DNA from: Spiroplasma floricola 23-6
GTDB lineage: Bacteria > Bacillota_I > Bacilli_A > Mycoplasmatales > Mycoplasmataceae
NCBI RefSeq assembly: GCF_002813555.1
Contig: NZ_CP025057.1
Span: 1-64,000 of the forward strand
Reading direction: 5' to 3'
Length of the DNA: 64,000 nucleotides
The notes under the pieces are model-generated. The model was not told the DNA's origin. It was given only the letters and a program-made list of their open reading frames with translations, and did no database searches. This document shows positions 1 to 12,917 of this stretch, piece by piece. The number at the start of each line of letters is the position of its first letter. Within the stretch, counting starts at the first letter, position 1. The translations under genes were made by a program, and so were the position numbers.

Positions 1-1332
1 ATGACTAACACAATCTTATGAAAAGAAATTAAAAAATGACTAATTTCTTCGGACTTAATAGAGCCAAATGTATATGAAGAGTATGTTAAAAACGCTTCAA
101 TTGAAGATCTTTCTGATAATCAAAAGGCTATTGTTGTCAACAAAGATCTTTCAAAATATTATTTAGAAAATATTGGTAATGAACTTAAACAAAAAATAAG
201 TAGTATTTTGGAAAAAGATACTACAATTGTCTTTTTATCAAAAGAAGAATATAAAAAAGAAAAAAAAATAAATGAAATTATTACCAATAAAAAGAAAAAT
301 AATAATGGAAAAGAGTTTATATTTGATAGTTTTATTTCAGGAAAAAGTAACAGTGAAGCTTATAATGCTTCAAAAGCAGTTATTAATAATTTAGGAAATA
401 AATGAAATCCTTTATTTATTTACGGAGATTCAGGGCTAGGAAAAACTCATTTGCTTAAGGCTATAAGCAATGAATTGAGCAATATAAACAGTGATCTAAT
501 TGTTAAATATTATGCTTCAAATGACTTTAGAAGAGAAATATTAGATTCATTATTAGGTGGTTTTAAAGAAATAGAACAAACTAAAAGTGAAATGACTGAA
601 ATAGATGTGTTATTAATTGATGATATTCAATTTTTGGCAAACAGCGGTAAAACAAATGAAATTTTCTTTAATATATTTAATACTTTCATAGAAGAAGGAA
701 AACAAATAGTAATTTCCTCAGATAAATTCCCTGAACTTTTAAATGGTTTTGATAAAAGACTTGTTTCAAGATTTAATCAGGGTTTAAGTGTAAAAATTGA
801 AACTCCAGATTTAGATACTGCATTAAAAATAATTGAATATAAAATGCAAGTAGCAAATTTAAAACTTGGAGAAGATTCAAAAAAGTATATCGCATCTCAT
901 TTTGGATCAGATGTTAGGAAAATCGAAGGAATTATTAATAAAATTGAGTTTAAATTAATTCAAGAAAAGGAAACTATTAATGAAATTATTGAATTAGATA
1001 CAATTCAAAAGTTACTTGAAGATTATTCATATGCTCCTGGAGGAGAAATAACTGTACAAAAGATTAAAAATGTTGTTGCTCAAAACTATGGTGTTAATGT
1101 TAAATCAATTGATGCTAAAAATAAAGTATCAAGTGTTGTTCTTGCAAGACATGTTTCAATGTATTTAACAAATGAATTAATGAAAAAAAACTACTCAGAA
1201 GTTGGTATTTTATTTGGTGGTAAAGACCATACAACTGTAATTAATGCATGTAATAAAATTAAAAAGATAGTTGCTGAAGATAAAATTTTTAAAGCTACTA
1301 TAAATAAAATTAAAAAGGAAATAACTTCTTAA
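1..1332 (+). CDS. dnaA: Chromosomal replication initiator DnaA
   Basis: Replication initiator that binds DnaA boxes and melts the origin; 443 aa, normal for the family. The reading frame runs from the first base, with TGA read as Trp in the N-terminal domain I (about residues 7 and 13) and again before the ATPase domain. Visible motifs are Walker A GDSGLGKTH (about residue 142), Walker B LLIDDIQFL (about 205) and the C-terminal DNA-binding signature GKDHTTVINAC (about 407). A perfect DnaA box lies just downstream, before dnaN, the usual firmicute/mollicute origin arrangement. The upstream side of the origin lies outside the window. Confidence 0.98.
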
Positions 1333-1464
1333 TTTTATTAAGAGTTAATAAGTGATAAGATTAATTTATATTTCTCTTTATTTGTTTAGCTTATTTAAAG
1401 TTATCCACAATTTAAGAGCATAATAATAATATAAATAATTATTAATAAATATGGAGGTATTTAA
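1333..1464. other. dnaA-dnaN intergenic region, part of oriC, with one perfect DnaA box
   Basis: This 132-bp AT-rich spacer contains TTATCCACA at 1401-1409, an exact match to the consensus DnaA box. It is followed by an almost pure A/T stretch (about 1420-1450) that could act as an unwinding element. In Spiroplasma and Bacillus the dnaA-dnaN spacer is part of the origin. I see only one perfect box; further boxes may lie upstream of dnaA, outside the window. The GGAGG ribosome-binding site of dnaN starts near 1452. Confidence 0.75.
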
Positions 1465-2589
1465 ATGTTTTTTAGTATAAATAGATTAGTGTTTATAGAA
1501 GAAATCAATAAATGTAATAGAATTATTGATGCAAAAACACCAACACCTAGTTTATCTGGAATTTTATTAGAAGTTGAAGCTGACAAAGTATCGTTAATAT
1601 CTTCTAATACTTCTATGTCTATTAAAACAATTATAGATATAGGAACTAGTGATTTATTAATTAAAGAAACTGGTTCAATTTTAATAAGAGGAAAATACTT
1701 TATTGAAATTTTAAGAAGAATGGATGATGAAACTATTAATATTTCAAGTGTTGAAGATAATCTTGTTTTTTTATCAGGAGAAAAATCAGAATTCTCACTT
1801 AATATTTTAAATTATACTGATTATCCTTTAATTGCTTTTAGAGAAAAAGGAAACACTGTAGTTGTTAATAATATGGATCTTAAAAAGAGTCTTAATCAAA
1901 CAATCATCTCGGTTAATGAATGAAATCAGAAAATAGTATTAGCTGGATTAAATTTTTCATTAGATGATTCAATGTTTTATATTACAGGAACAGATGGTTT
2001 TAGAGTTTCAAGAAAAAGAACTAATATATTAGATAAAATTCCTGAAAAATTTGAAACAAATATTCCTCACAAAAGTATTTTAGAAATTATTAAGTTACTT
2101 CCTGAAAAAGGTGAATGTAAAATTGTTTCAACAGAAAGTCATGTTACTTTTATAATTAATAATACAATCTTTCAAACTATAATATTAGAAGGACAATTTC
2201 CAAATGTGAATGCAGTGTTTCCAACTGATTTTAATACAACATTATATATGGAAAATAAGAAATTCTTTAAATTAATCTCTAGAGCAGATATTCCAAGTGA
2301 AGATAATGCTTCAACAGTTGTAAATTTAATTTTAAACAATGATAGTATTTTTATTAAATCTAATATTCATCAAATAGGAAGTTTTGAAGAAGTTTTTAAA
2401 GACTTTGAATTAAAGGGATTGGATGAACAAAATATTTGTTTTAACTCGAAATATTTAATTGACTCTTTAAAAACTTTTGAAACAAAAAATATAGAAATTA
2501 ATTTAATTGATTCTAAAAAGCCAATAGTAATTTCTTCATCAGAAGATATTAACCTAAGTCAAATAATATTACCTATGTTTTCAAATTAA
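1465..2589 (+). CDS. dnaN: DNA polymerase III beta subunit (sliding clamp)
   Basis: Ring-shaped processivity clamp that tethers DNA polymerase III to DNA; 374 aa, the standard length, with three similar beta-clamp domains. One in-frame TGA (1921-1923) is Trp; without it the gene would appear split. The start is set by GGAGG about 8 bases upstream. It sits directly behind dnaA and the DnaA box, as in most firmicutes and mollicutes. No terminator is seen before gyrB, but a fresh promoter lies there. Confidence 0.97.
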
Positions 2590-2623
2590 CTCATAACTAG
2601 ACTACATTTTTGACTGACTTAAA

Positions 2624-2632
2624 TGATATAAT
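2624..2632 (+). promoter_or_regulatory. Extended -10 promoter for gyrB-gyrA
   Basis: TGATATAAT is a perfect extended -10 element (TGnTATAAT) 25 bases before the gyrB start codon. A TTGACT sits at 2610-2615, but it is only 11 bases from the -10, too close to be a normal -35, so recognition probably relies on the extended -10. Confidence 0.55.
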
Positions 2633-2656
2633 TAAGTTTGTGAGAGGTATTTTATT

Positions 2657-4559
<1,903 letters not shown>

Positions 4560-4561
<2 letters not shown>

Positions 4562-4575
4562 AAAAAAAAAAAAAA
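4560..4575 (+). repeat. Homopolymer A16 tract
   Basis: Sixteen consecutive A residues start with the last two bases of the gyrB stop codon and end one base before the gyrA ribosome-binding region (GAAGGTG). Tracts of this length are prone to replication and polymerase slippage. It lies outside both reading frames, so a length change would alter only the spacing between the two genes. Confidence 0.9.
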
Positions 4576-4587
4576 GAAGGTGAAAAA

Positions 4588-7020
4588 ATGAGCGATATTA
4601 AGCATGGCCGTATTTTGGAAATGGATATTAAAAATGAAGTAGAAAAAGATTTTTTAGAATATTCAATGAGCGTTATTGTTAGTCGTGCTCTTCCTGATTT
4701 AAAAGATGGTTTAAAGCCAGTTCATAGAAGAATTATTTACGCTATGAATGATTTAAAAATAACATCAGATACACCTCATAAAAAGTCTGCACGTATTGTT
4801 GGAGAAGTTATAGGTAAATATCATCCACATGGAGATACTTCAGTTTATGAAGCTATGGTAAGAATGTCGCAAGATTTTTCATATAGATATCCTCTTGTTG
4901 AAGGACATGGTAACTTTGGGTCAATTGATGGTGATGGAGCTGCTGCTATGCGTTATACTGAAGCAAGACTTGCAAAAATTGCATCAGTTTTATTAAAAGA
5001 TATTGATATGGATACTGTTCCATTTGTTGACAACTATGATGCCTCTGAAAAAGAGCCAAAATATCTTACAGGTTATTTTCCAAATCTTTTAGTAAATGGA
5101 GCAACTGGTATTGCAGTTGGTATGGCAACAAATATACCACCTCATAATTTAAGAGAAGTTATTCAAGCAATTGTTGCTTATATTAAAGATGATCAAATTA
5201 CTATTGATGATATTTTAAAATACATTAAAGGACCAGATTTTCCAACAGGAGCTTTAATGACAAATGGAAAAAGCATGATTGATGGTTATAAAACTGGTAG
5301 AGGTAATTTAATTATTAGATCTAAAATTGATATTGAAGAAACTAATAAAGGTCAAAGAATTGTTATTAGTGAAATCCCATATCAAACTAATAAATTAAAA
5401 ATTGTTGAAAAAATAGCAGAACTTTATAAAAATAAATTGATAAGTGGAATATCAGATATTAGAGATGAATCAAACTATGAAGGTATTAGAATTGTAGTTG
5501 AACTTCAAAAGAATTCTAATCCACAATTAATTATTAAAAAGCTATATAAGTATACGAATTTGCAATCAAGTTTTGCAATTAATATGTTGTCTTTAAATAA
5601 TGGAATCCCTGTTGTTTTGAACATAAAAGATATAATTAAATTTTATGTTAAATATCAAATCGAAATTATTGTTAAAAGAAGTATTTTTGAAAAAAATAAA
5701 TTAAATGCAAGATTACATATTTTGAATGCAATTAGAATTACTTTGGATAATATAGATAAAATTATAAAAATAATTAAAGAATCTAAAACAACTGAAATAG
5801 CACATCAAAGATTATTTGAAGAATTTGGTTTTGATGAAAAACAATCAAAAGCAATATTAGATATGAGACTTCAAAGATTAGTTGGATTAGAAAGAGAAAA
5901 AATTGAACTAGATATTAAAAATATTGAAATAAGAATTTCTGAGTTAGAAGAAATTTTAGCATCAAAAGAAAAACAAAATAATCTTTTAATTGAACAACTT
6001 GAAGATATTGCTCAAAAATTTGGAGATGAAAGAAGAACAAAAATTATTGAAGAAGATGAAACTCAAATTGATGAGGAAGAGTTAATTCAAGACTCACAAA
6101 TGTTAATTACTCTATCTGAACAAGGTTATATTAGAAGATTATCTAATGAGGAGTTCAAAACGCAAAAACGTGGTGGTAAAGGTATTATCATTAACAACAA
6201 CCAAGATGATAATCTTGTTATAGCTAAAATTGGTAAAACTAAAGATGATGTTTTATTTTTTACAGACGAAGGAAAAATTTATAGAATCAAAGGTTATAAT
6301 ATCACTCAATTCTCAAGAAATGCTAGAGGTGTACCAGTAATTAACTTTATTGGAATAAACTCTTCTGAAAAAGTAACATCGATACTCTCACTAAAAGATA
6401 AAAAAAATGTTTATAAATATTTATTATTTGTAACTCAAAATGGAGTAGCAAAAAAAGTTGAAATTAACGAATTTAGCAGAATTAATAATTTTGGAAAAAT
6501 TGCAATTAACTTAGATGAGGGAGATAAACTTGTTTCAGTTATTCCTACTGTTGGAGAAACTGAAATTTTAATCGCATCTCAAAATGGAAAAATAGTTAAG
6601 ATAAATGAAAATGTATTTAGACCAATGTCGAGATCCTCAAGAGGAGTTAAGGGTATGGGACTAGATAAAAATGATATTGTTGTATCAGCATGCTCTAATT
6701 ATAAAAATGAGTGTATAGCAACAATATCGGAAAAGGGTATTGTAAAGAAAACACTTATAAGTGATTATAACATTTTTGGTCGTGGTACTAAAGGTGTTGT
6801 TGGAATGAAATTAAGCAATAAAACTGGTAAATTTAAATCAATTCTTCCTATTAGAGAAACTGATGAAATTTTAATGGTATCTTCAAAAGGTAAAATTATA
6901 AAAATTGGAGCTCAAGATATTAATCTTCAATCTAGAAATTCTACAGGAGTTATTGGGTTTAGTTTAGAACATGATGAAAAAATTACAGCAGCAACATTAG
7001 AATGAAATAAAGGTGAGTAA
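4588..7020 (+). CDS. gyrA: DNA gyrase subunit A
   Basis: DNA-cleaving subunit of gyrase; 810 aa. The catalytic Tyr is in AAMRYTEAR (about residue 123). The quinolone-region motif [11 protein letters not shown] has Thr84 and Glu88 where E. coli has Ser83 and Asp87. QKRGGKG (near residue 530) matches the GyrA box and, with the position behind gyrB, distinguishes it from ParC. The apparent stop at 7003-7005 is TGA (Trp); the true stop is TAA at 7018-7020. The RBS of serS (AGGTG at 7011-7015) is embedded in the last codons, so the two genes are tightly linked. Confidence 0.97.
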
Positions 7021-7021
7021 A

Positions 7022-8287
<1,266 letters not shown>

Positions 8288-8303
8288 TGTTTCACGTGAA
8301 ACA
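8288..8303. promoter_or_regulatory. parS-type ParB/Spo0J binding site 1
   Basis: The 16-mer TGTTTCACGTGAAACA is a perfect palindrome matching the bacterial parS consensus (TGTTNCACGTGAAACA). The dyad extends to 28 bp (8282-8309) and overlaps the serS stop codon. Its position about 8 kb from dnaA fits the origin-proximal location of parS sites. No parA or parB gene lies in this window. Confidence 0.85.
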
Positions 8304-8307
8304 TTAT

Positions 8308-8363
8308 TTTTATTTTTTTTATAAAATTGTTTCACGTGAAACAATTTTATAAAAAAAATAAAA
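8308..8363. promoter_or_regulatory. parS-type site 2 inside a 56-bp perfect palindrome
   Basis: A second identical TGTTTCACGTGAAACA (8328-8343) is centred exactly 40 bp after the first. Here the dyad extends without mismatch through 8308-8363, with arms ending in runs of eight T and eight A. As RNA it would form a very long hairpin just past serS and could also terminate transcription. The parS call is by motif identity; a role in chromosome segregation is inferred. Confidence 0.85.
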
Positions 8364-8399
8364 GGTTCAATTTTACTTAAAAAATGTTATTATATATTT

Positions 8400-8484
8400 G
8401 TCATTGTAAGGGTGACGTTCGAATTTGGTCAGGACCGGAAGGTAGCAGCCATAAGAATCTAGTGCCCTGTACAGTGACTTTTTT
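8400..8484 (+). ncRNA. ffs: Signal recognition particle RNA (4.5S type)
   Basis: The segment GGTCAGGACCGGAAGGTAGC (8427-8446) is the universally conserved SRP RNA apical loop that binds Ffh. The ends pair: GTCA 8400-8403 with TGAC 8475-8478, and TGTAAGGG with CCCTGTACA. A T-run at 8479-8484 makes the terminal stem double as terminator. The likely -10 is TATTAT 8388-8393. Length near 80 nt matches the short mollicute SRP RNA. Any reading frame drawn through this stretch is not a gene. Confidence 0.93.
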
Positions 8485-8509
8485 ATTTTTTGGGAGAAAA
8501 ACAATTTAT

Positions 8510-8935
8510 ATGGAATTAATTTTTAATACGCTTTTAAAAGAGCTAAAAAAATGCAGTAAAAGTCAAGATGTACCTGTATCTGCATTATTAATAGATAAAA
8601 ATAATAAAATAGTAACTAAATGTTTTAATAGTAGACAAAAAAAATACAATTTTACTAACCATGCAGAAATAAGAGTTTTAAATAAAATGTTTAAAAAAAC
8701 AAAAAATAAAAATTTATCTGATTATACATTGGTAACCACATTAAAACCTTGTTTAATGTGTATTACAGTTATTGAGCAATCTAATATAACAAAAGTACTA
8801 TATTATCTTGAAAATATAAAATGCAATTATAGTAGATTAGAAACAGATTTAAATTTTAAAAAAATTGGTAGTGATGATGAGGCAAGAACTTTTGAAAAAG
8901 AATTAAAAGATTTTTTTTCAAATTTGAGAAAATAA
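8510..8935 (+). CDS. tadA: tRNA-specific adenosine deaminase
   Basis: Zinc deaminase that converts wobble adenosine 34 to inosine in tRNA-Arg(ACG); 141 aa. Zinc and catalytic motifs are visible: HAEIRVL (about residue 51; His ligand and proton-shuttling Glu) and PCLMC (about residue 80; two Cys ligands). An in-frame frame continues upstream through the SRP RNA, but ATG 8510 is right: it follows GGGAGAAAA and gives the family length. It precedes dnaX, the same ffs/tadA/dnaX neighbourhood found in Bacillus. Confidence 0.92.
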   Translation: MELIFNTLLKELKKCSKSQDVPVSALLIDKNNKIVTKCFNSRQKKYNFTNHAEIRVLNKMFKKTKNKNLSDYTLVTTLKPCLMCITVIEQSNITKVLYYLENIKCNYSRLETDLNFKKIGSDDEARTFEKELKDFFSNLRK

Positions 8936-8968
8936 CTATGTAAAATATTTATACAGAGGTATAGAATT

Positions 8969-10957
8969 ATGGAAAACAAAAAATCACTTTATAGAGAATA
9001 TAGACCCAAAAATTTTGATCAAGTAGCAGGACATGAAGGAATAAAAGAAATATTAATATCTCAAATAAACTCAAACTCATTTGGTCATGCTTTATTATTT
9101 TCTGGTCAAAGAGGAACAGGGAAAACATCTGTAGCAAAGATTTTTTCTAAGATTGTTAATTGCCAAAATCTAAATGGTTATAATCCTTGTGATGAATGTT
9201 TAAGTTGTAATGAGTTTAATAATAATTCACATGCTGATATTTTTGAAATTGATGCGGCTTCAAATAATGGTGTAGAAGAAATTAGAAACATTAAAGCAAA
9301 TGTATCATTGATGCCTAATTTTTCTAAATATAAAGTTTACATTATAGATGAAGTTCATATGTTATCTAATTCTGCTTTTAATGCTTTGTTAAAAACTTTA
9401 GAGGAACCGCCTAAACATGTAATTTTTGTTTTAGCTACAACAGAGTTTTCAAAAATTCCCTCTACAATAATTTCAAGATGTCAATTATTTAATTTTAAAA
9501 AAATTGATCAAAAATCTTTAGAAAATAAAATTGAAGAAATTTGTAATAAAGAAGGTAAAAAAATAACAAAAGAAGCTCTTGATGAAATATATTATATGTC
9601 TGATGGTTCATTAAGAGATGCATTAAATTACTTAGAACAATCTTTAATAATTTCAGGAGATGAAGTATCCACTGAAATCATAAAAAAAATATTTTATATT
9701 GCAACTAAAAATGAAAAAATTAGTATTATTAAAAACGTTATTGATGGAAACTCTAAAGAAATAATTGATTATTTTGAAACATCAAATAATCAAGGAATAG
9801 ATTTTCAAACTATGACTTTAAGCTTACTTGATATTTTAAAAGAAATAATTGAAGTTAAATTAACAGATGATTATCAGTTTTTATTAAATTTAACTCAAAA
9901 GGATTTTGAATATTTTAAAGATAAAGATATAAAAATACTGTTTGAGTTATCAGACAATATTGCTGATTCCTATACAAAGTCAAAAAACTCAAATATAAGT
10001 TTTCAATATATTTTAATTAATATATTGAAAACTATATCTAAAAATAAACTTATAAGTGTTGAAAAACAAATTGGTGAACTTTCTATTAATCAATTAAAAA
10101 ATCAGGTAAATTATGCTGAAAAATTACAAAATAATGAAAATATAAATACAACTGAGAAAATAAATCATATAGAAGAAGCAAATCATATAGAAGAAGCAAA
10201 TCATATAGAAGAAGCAAATCATATAGAAGAAGCAAATCATATAGAAGAAGCAAATCATATAGAAGAAGCAAATCATATAGAAGAAGCAAATCATATAGAA
10301 GAAGCAAATCATATAGAAGAAGCAAATCATATAGAAGAAGCAAATCATATAGAAGAAGCAAATCATATAGAAGAATTTTTTAGTTCTGAAGATGAATCTA
10401 AATTTTTAAAACTGCAAATGAAGTTATTAATTTCAGAATCTATTCTTTACAAAAAAAATATTAATTTTTCAAATGATCAAATAATAAATGTTCTTGTTGG
10501 TGCAAATAAGCAAATTAGAAGTTATTATGATGAAAAGTTAAGTTTAATTTTAAGTAAAGAGTCTATAAATCAAAATTCAGATTTAATTAAAAATTTTATA
10601 ATGTTTTTCGGATCAAAAATTACTGCTGCAAGTAATGACTCAATAATTTTAGTTTGTGAAGAAAGAACTATTTCAAAATGAATAAATAATAGATTGCAAA
10701 ATGAAAAAATTCGAAACTCAGTTTTTAAATATTTTGGAAAAGAGCTAAAAATTATCTCAATAGATAAAAAAAGATGATCAGAAATTAAAATTGATTTTAT
10801 GGAAAGAAAACAAAATAATAAACTTGAGCCTTATAAAGAAATAAATGTGAACGACTTTTATAATAATTTAATTTTAGAGATTGATGAAAAAGAAAATGAA
10901 TATTTGAAAAGAGCTAAAGAACTTTTGGGCTCTAAAAATATTAAGGTTGTGAATTAA
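8969..10957 (+). CDS. dnaX: DNA polymerase III subunits gamma/tau
   Basis: Clamp-loader ATPase; 662 aa. AAA+ motifs are GQRGTGKTS (Walker A, about residue 47), a zinc module with CDECLSC (about 73-79) and IIDEVHML (Walker B region, about 127). The C-terminal third is divergent and contains 11.8 perfect copies of the hexapeptide NHIEEA (about residues 399-469), encoded by an 18-bp tandem repeat. Two TGA codons after 10678 are Trp. The stop overlaps the recR start (TAATG). The usual ybaB gene between dnaX and recR is absent. No clear frameshift signal for a short gamma form was noticed. Confidence 0.95.
10163..10375 (+). repeat. 18-bp in-frame tandem repeat (11 full copies plus a 15-base partial)
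   Basis: The unit AATCATATAGAAGAAGCA repeats head to tail with no mismatches and encodes NHIEEA within the dnaX C-terminal region. Because the unit is a multiple of three, gain or loss of copies keeps the reading frame. The perfect identity suggests recent expansion and likely length variation between strains. The long open frames on the opposite strand here are artefacts of the repeat. Confidence 0.97.
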
Positions 10958-11529
10958 TGGAAAAAATAATAGAGGAATTAAAAAAAATTAATGGAATTAG
11001 CAAAAAAGCTGCTGAAAAAATAGTTTTTGATTTAATAATTGATAAAGAAAAAATTAACTCTCTTGAAGAACTACTTGAACAAATTAAAAACACTTATACT
11101 GAATGTGAAAAATGTTTCTTTTTTAAAGAAAACAATAAATGTGGTTTCTGTGATAATAAAAATAGAAATGCAAATATTATCTGTGTAGTTTCTACAAAAA
11201 TGGATGCAATTAAAATTTTGGACAGTAGTTACAATGGATTAATTCATATTTTAAATGGAGAAATAAATTTAAATAAAAATATAGGTCCAGAAAAATTAAA
11301 ATTGAGTGAATTATTTGTTAGAATTAATAAAGAAATTGAACTATTGTTAGCGTTAAATCTAACCTTTGAAGGAGAAGTTACTTCAAATTATATTGCAACT
11401 AAGGCTAAAAGTATAACTGAGAAAATTTCTAGAATAGCAAGAGGTATTCCTTTAGGAGGAGTTATTGATTATATTGATCAAGAAACTCTTAATGATGCTA
11501 TTCTTAATAGAAAAAAATTAGAGAGTTAA
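10957..11529 (+). CDS. recR: Recombination mediator RecR
   Basis: RecR acts with RecO/RecF in loading RecA at gaps; 190 aa. It shows an N-terminal helix-hairpin-helix (GISKKAAEKI), a four-Cys zinc finger (Cys50, 53, 62, 65) and a Toprim domain that begins near IICVVSTKMD. The start codon shares its A with the dnaX stop, implying translational coupling, and it is followed 12 bases later by tmk. Confidence 0.95.
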   Translation: MEKIIEELKKINGISKKAAEKIVFDLIIDKEKINSLEELLEQIKNTYTECEKCFFFKENNKCGFCDNKNRNANIICVVSTKMDAIKILDSSYNGLIHILNGEINLNKNIGPEKLKLSELFVRINKEIELLLALNLTFEGEVTSNYIATKAKSITEKISRIARGIPLGGVIDYIDQETLNDAILNRKKLES

Positions 11530-11541
11530 GAGGATAATATT

Positions 11542-12171
11542 ATGATATTTATTTCATTAGAAGGAATTGACGGTTCTGGTAAAACAACAATTGCAAAAAT
11601 GATAAAAGATAATTTAATTCAAAAAGGATATGATGTTTTACTAACTAGAGAACCTGGTGGAGAACCATTAGCAGAAGAAATTAGAAGAATTATTCTTGAT
11701 GAAAAAAATAAAATAAATCCATGAGCAGAAACTTTACTATATGTTGCAGCTAGAAAACAACATTTAGATTCAATAATCTTGCCTGCTCTAAAAGAAGGAA
11801 CAATTGTTATCTGTGATAGATTTATGGATTCTACTTCAGCTTACCAAGGTTATGCAAGAAATATAGGTATGGCAGATGTTACTGAATTACAAAATATAGT
11901 TTTAGGTTCAACAAAACCTGATCTAACAATTTTTTTTGATATAACACCAAAGGAATCTCAAATAAGATTAATGAATAGAAAAAGAAGTGCTGATAGAATT
12001 GAACAAGAAAATCAAAAATTTCATGAAGCAGTTTATGAAGCATATCAAATTTTAATATCTGAAAATTCAGATAGAATTAAAGTTGTAGATTCTAGAAAAC
12101 CAATAAGTGAAGTTTTACAACAAGTAGATTTCTTAATTGAAAATGCAATTAATGAAAGAATAAAAAAATAA
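11542..12171 (+). CDS. tmk: Thymidylate kinase
   Basis: Phosphorylates dTMP to dTDP for DNA synthesis; 209 aa. P-loop GIDGSGKTT (residues 8-16), TREPGGEPLAEEIR (DR/REPGG nucleoside-binding motif, about 34-47) and DRFMDSTSAYQG (about 92) are all present. Trp at TGA 11722. RBS GAGGAT precedes the ATG. The stop overlaps holB by one base; the recR-tmk-holB order is the common firmicute arrangement. Confidence 0.96.
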
Positions 12172-12917
12172 TGAAGAAAAAGGAAGTATTTAAAATTGTT
12201 AATGAGATGATAAAAAATAATAATTTTTATCATTCAATAATAATTTCAAGCGAAAATCAAAAAGATTTAGAAAATGTATCATTAGAAATTGTAAGGCAAA
12301 TATATTGTTCTAATAAATCAATTGAAAATGATAAATGTAACTGATGTTTAAAAGTTATTAATCAAAACAATCTAAATACTCTTTTTATTGGAAATGGTGT
12401 AAATAAAATTTCTAAAGAAGAAATTAAAGAACTAATAATAAAGTTTTCTTCAACAGGAATTGAAGATAATAAAAATAAAGTTTATGTTCTAACTAACGGT
12501 GAAAATTTAAGTGAAGGTGCATCAAATGCAATTTTAAAATTTTTAGAAGAACCACCTAATAATACTTATGCAATAATTTTAACAAACGATAAAAATCAAA
12601 TATTGCCAACAATTAGATCAAGATGTAAATTGTTCTCTTTAGAAAATGAAATATTTGAAGAATCTGAGGAGTCTAAAATTCTAAATCTTATATCTAAAAA
12701 AGATAGAAATGGTCTTTTTGAATATTTAATAGAGTTTAAGAAAATGAATAAAATTGATATATTGAAAACTCTTAATAGTACATTTGAAAAATCAGTTAAA
12801 TTGGATTTAAAATATTTACAAGAAATTATTTTAGATACAATAAATGAAATAAAAATATCAAATTATATAAATCTTATTTTAGAGAATTTATTTATAAAAA
12901 TATATGAGGTAATTTAA
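12171..12917 (+). CDS. holB: DNA polymerase III delta' subunit
   Basis: Clamp-loader subunit related to DnaX but without a functional P-loop; 248 aa, short. Conserved clamp-loader features are LSEGASNAILKFLEEPP (sensor/lid region, about residue 112) and IRSRCKLF (arginine-finger SRC motif, about 147). A Cys-containing segment with TGA-coded Trp (DKCNWCLK) marks the vestigial zinc region. The start overlaps the tmk stop and the stop overlaps the next gene, both as TAATG. Confidence 0.88.

Noticed and set aside
2610..2632. TTGACT-TATAAT as a normal sigma-70 promoter for gyrB
   Set aside because: The spacer is only 11 bases; the extended -10 explains the site better.
8424..8450. Possible tRNA because of the GTTCGAAT string near 8417
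   Set aside because: The surrounding fold and the GGAAGGTAGC loop identify SRP RNA; no cloverleaf or CCA end is seen. No other tRNA-like TpsiC arm was found in the window.
8384..8509. N-terminal extension of the tadA frame upstream of 8510
   Set aside because: This stretch is the SRP RNA gene and its promoter; the deaminase start with RBS is at 8510.
10086..10366. Two overlapping minus-strand open frames with repeated hydrophobic units
   Set aside because: They are antisense readings of the 18-bp repeat in dnaX and have no RBS; the repeat unit being a multiple of three keeps all frames open.
10163..10375. Regular repeats resembling a CRISPR array
   Set aside because: The units are contiguous 18-mers without spacers and encode part of DnaX.
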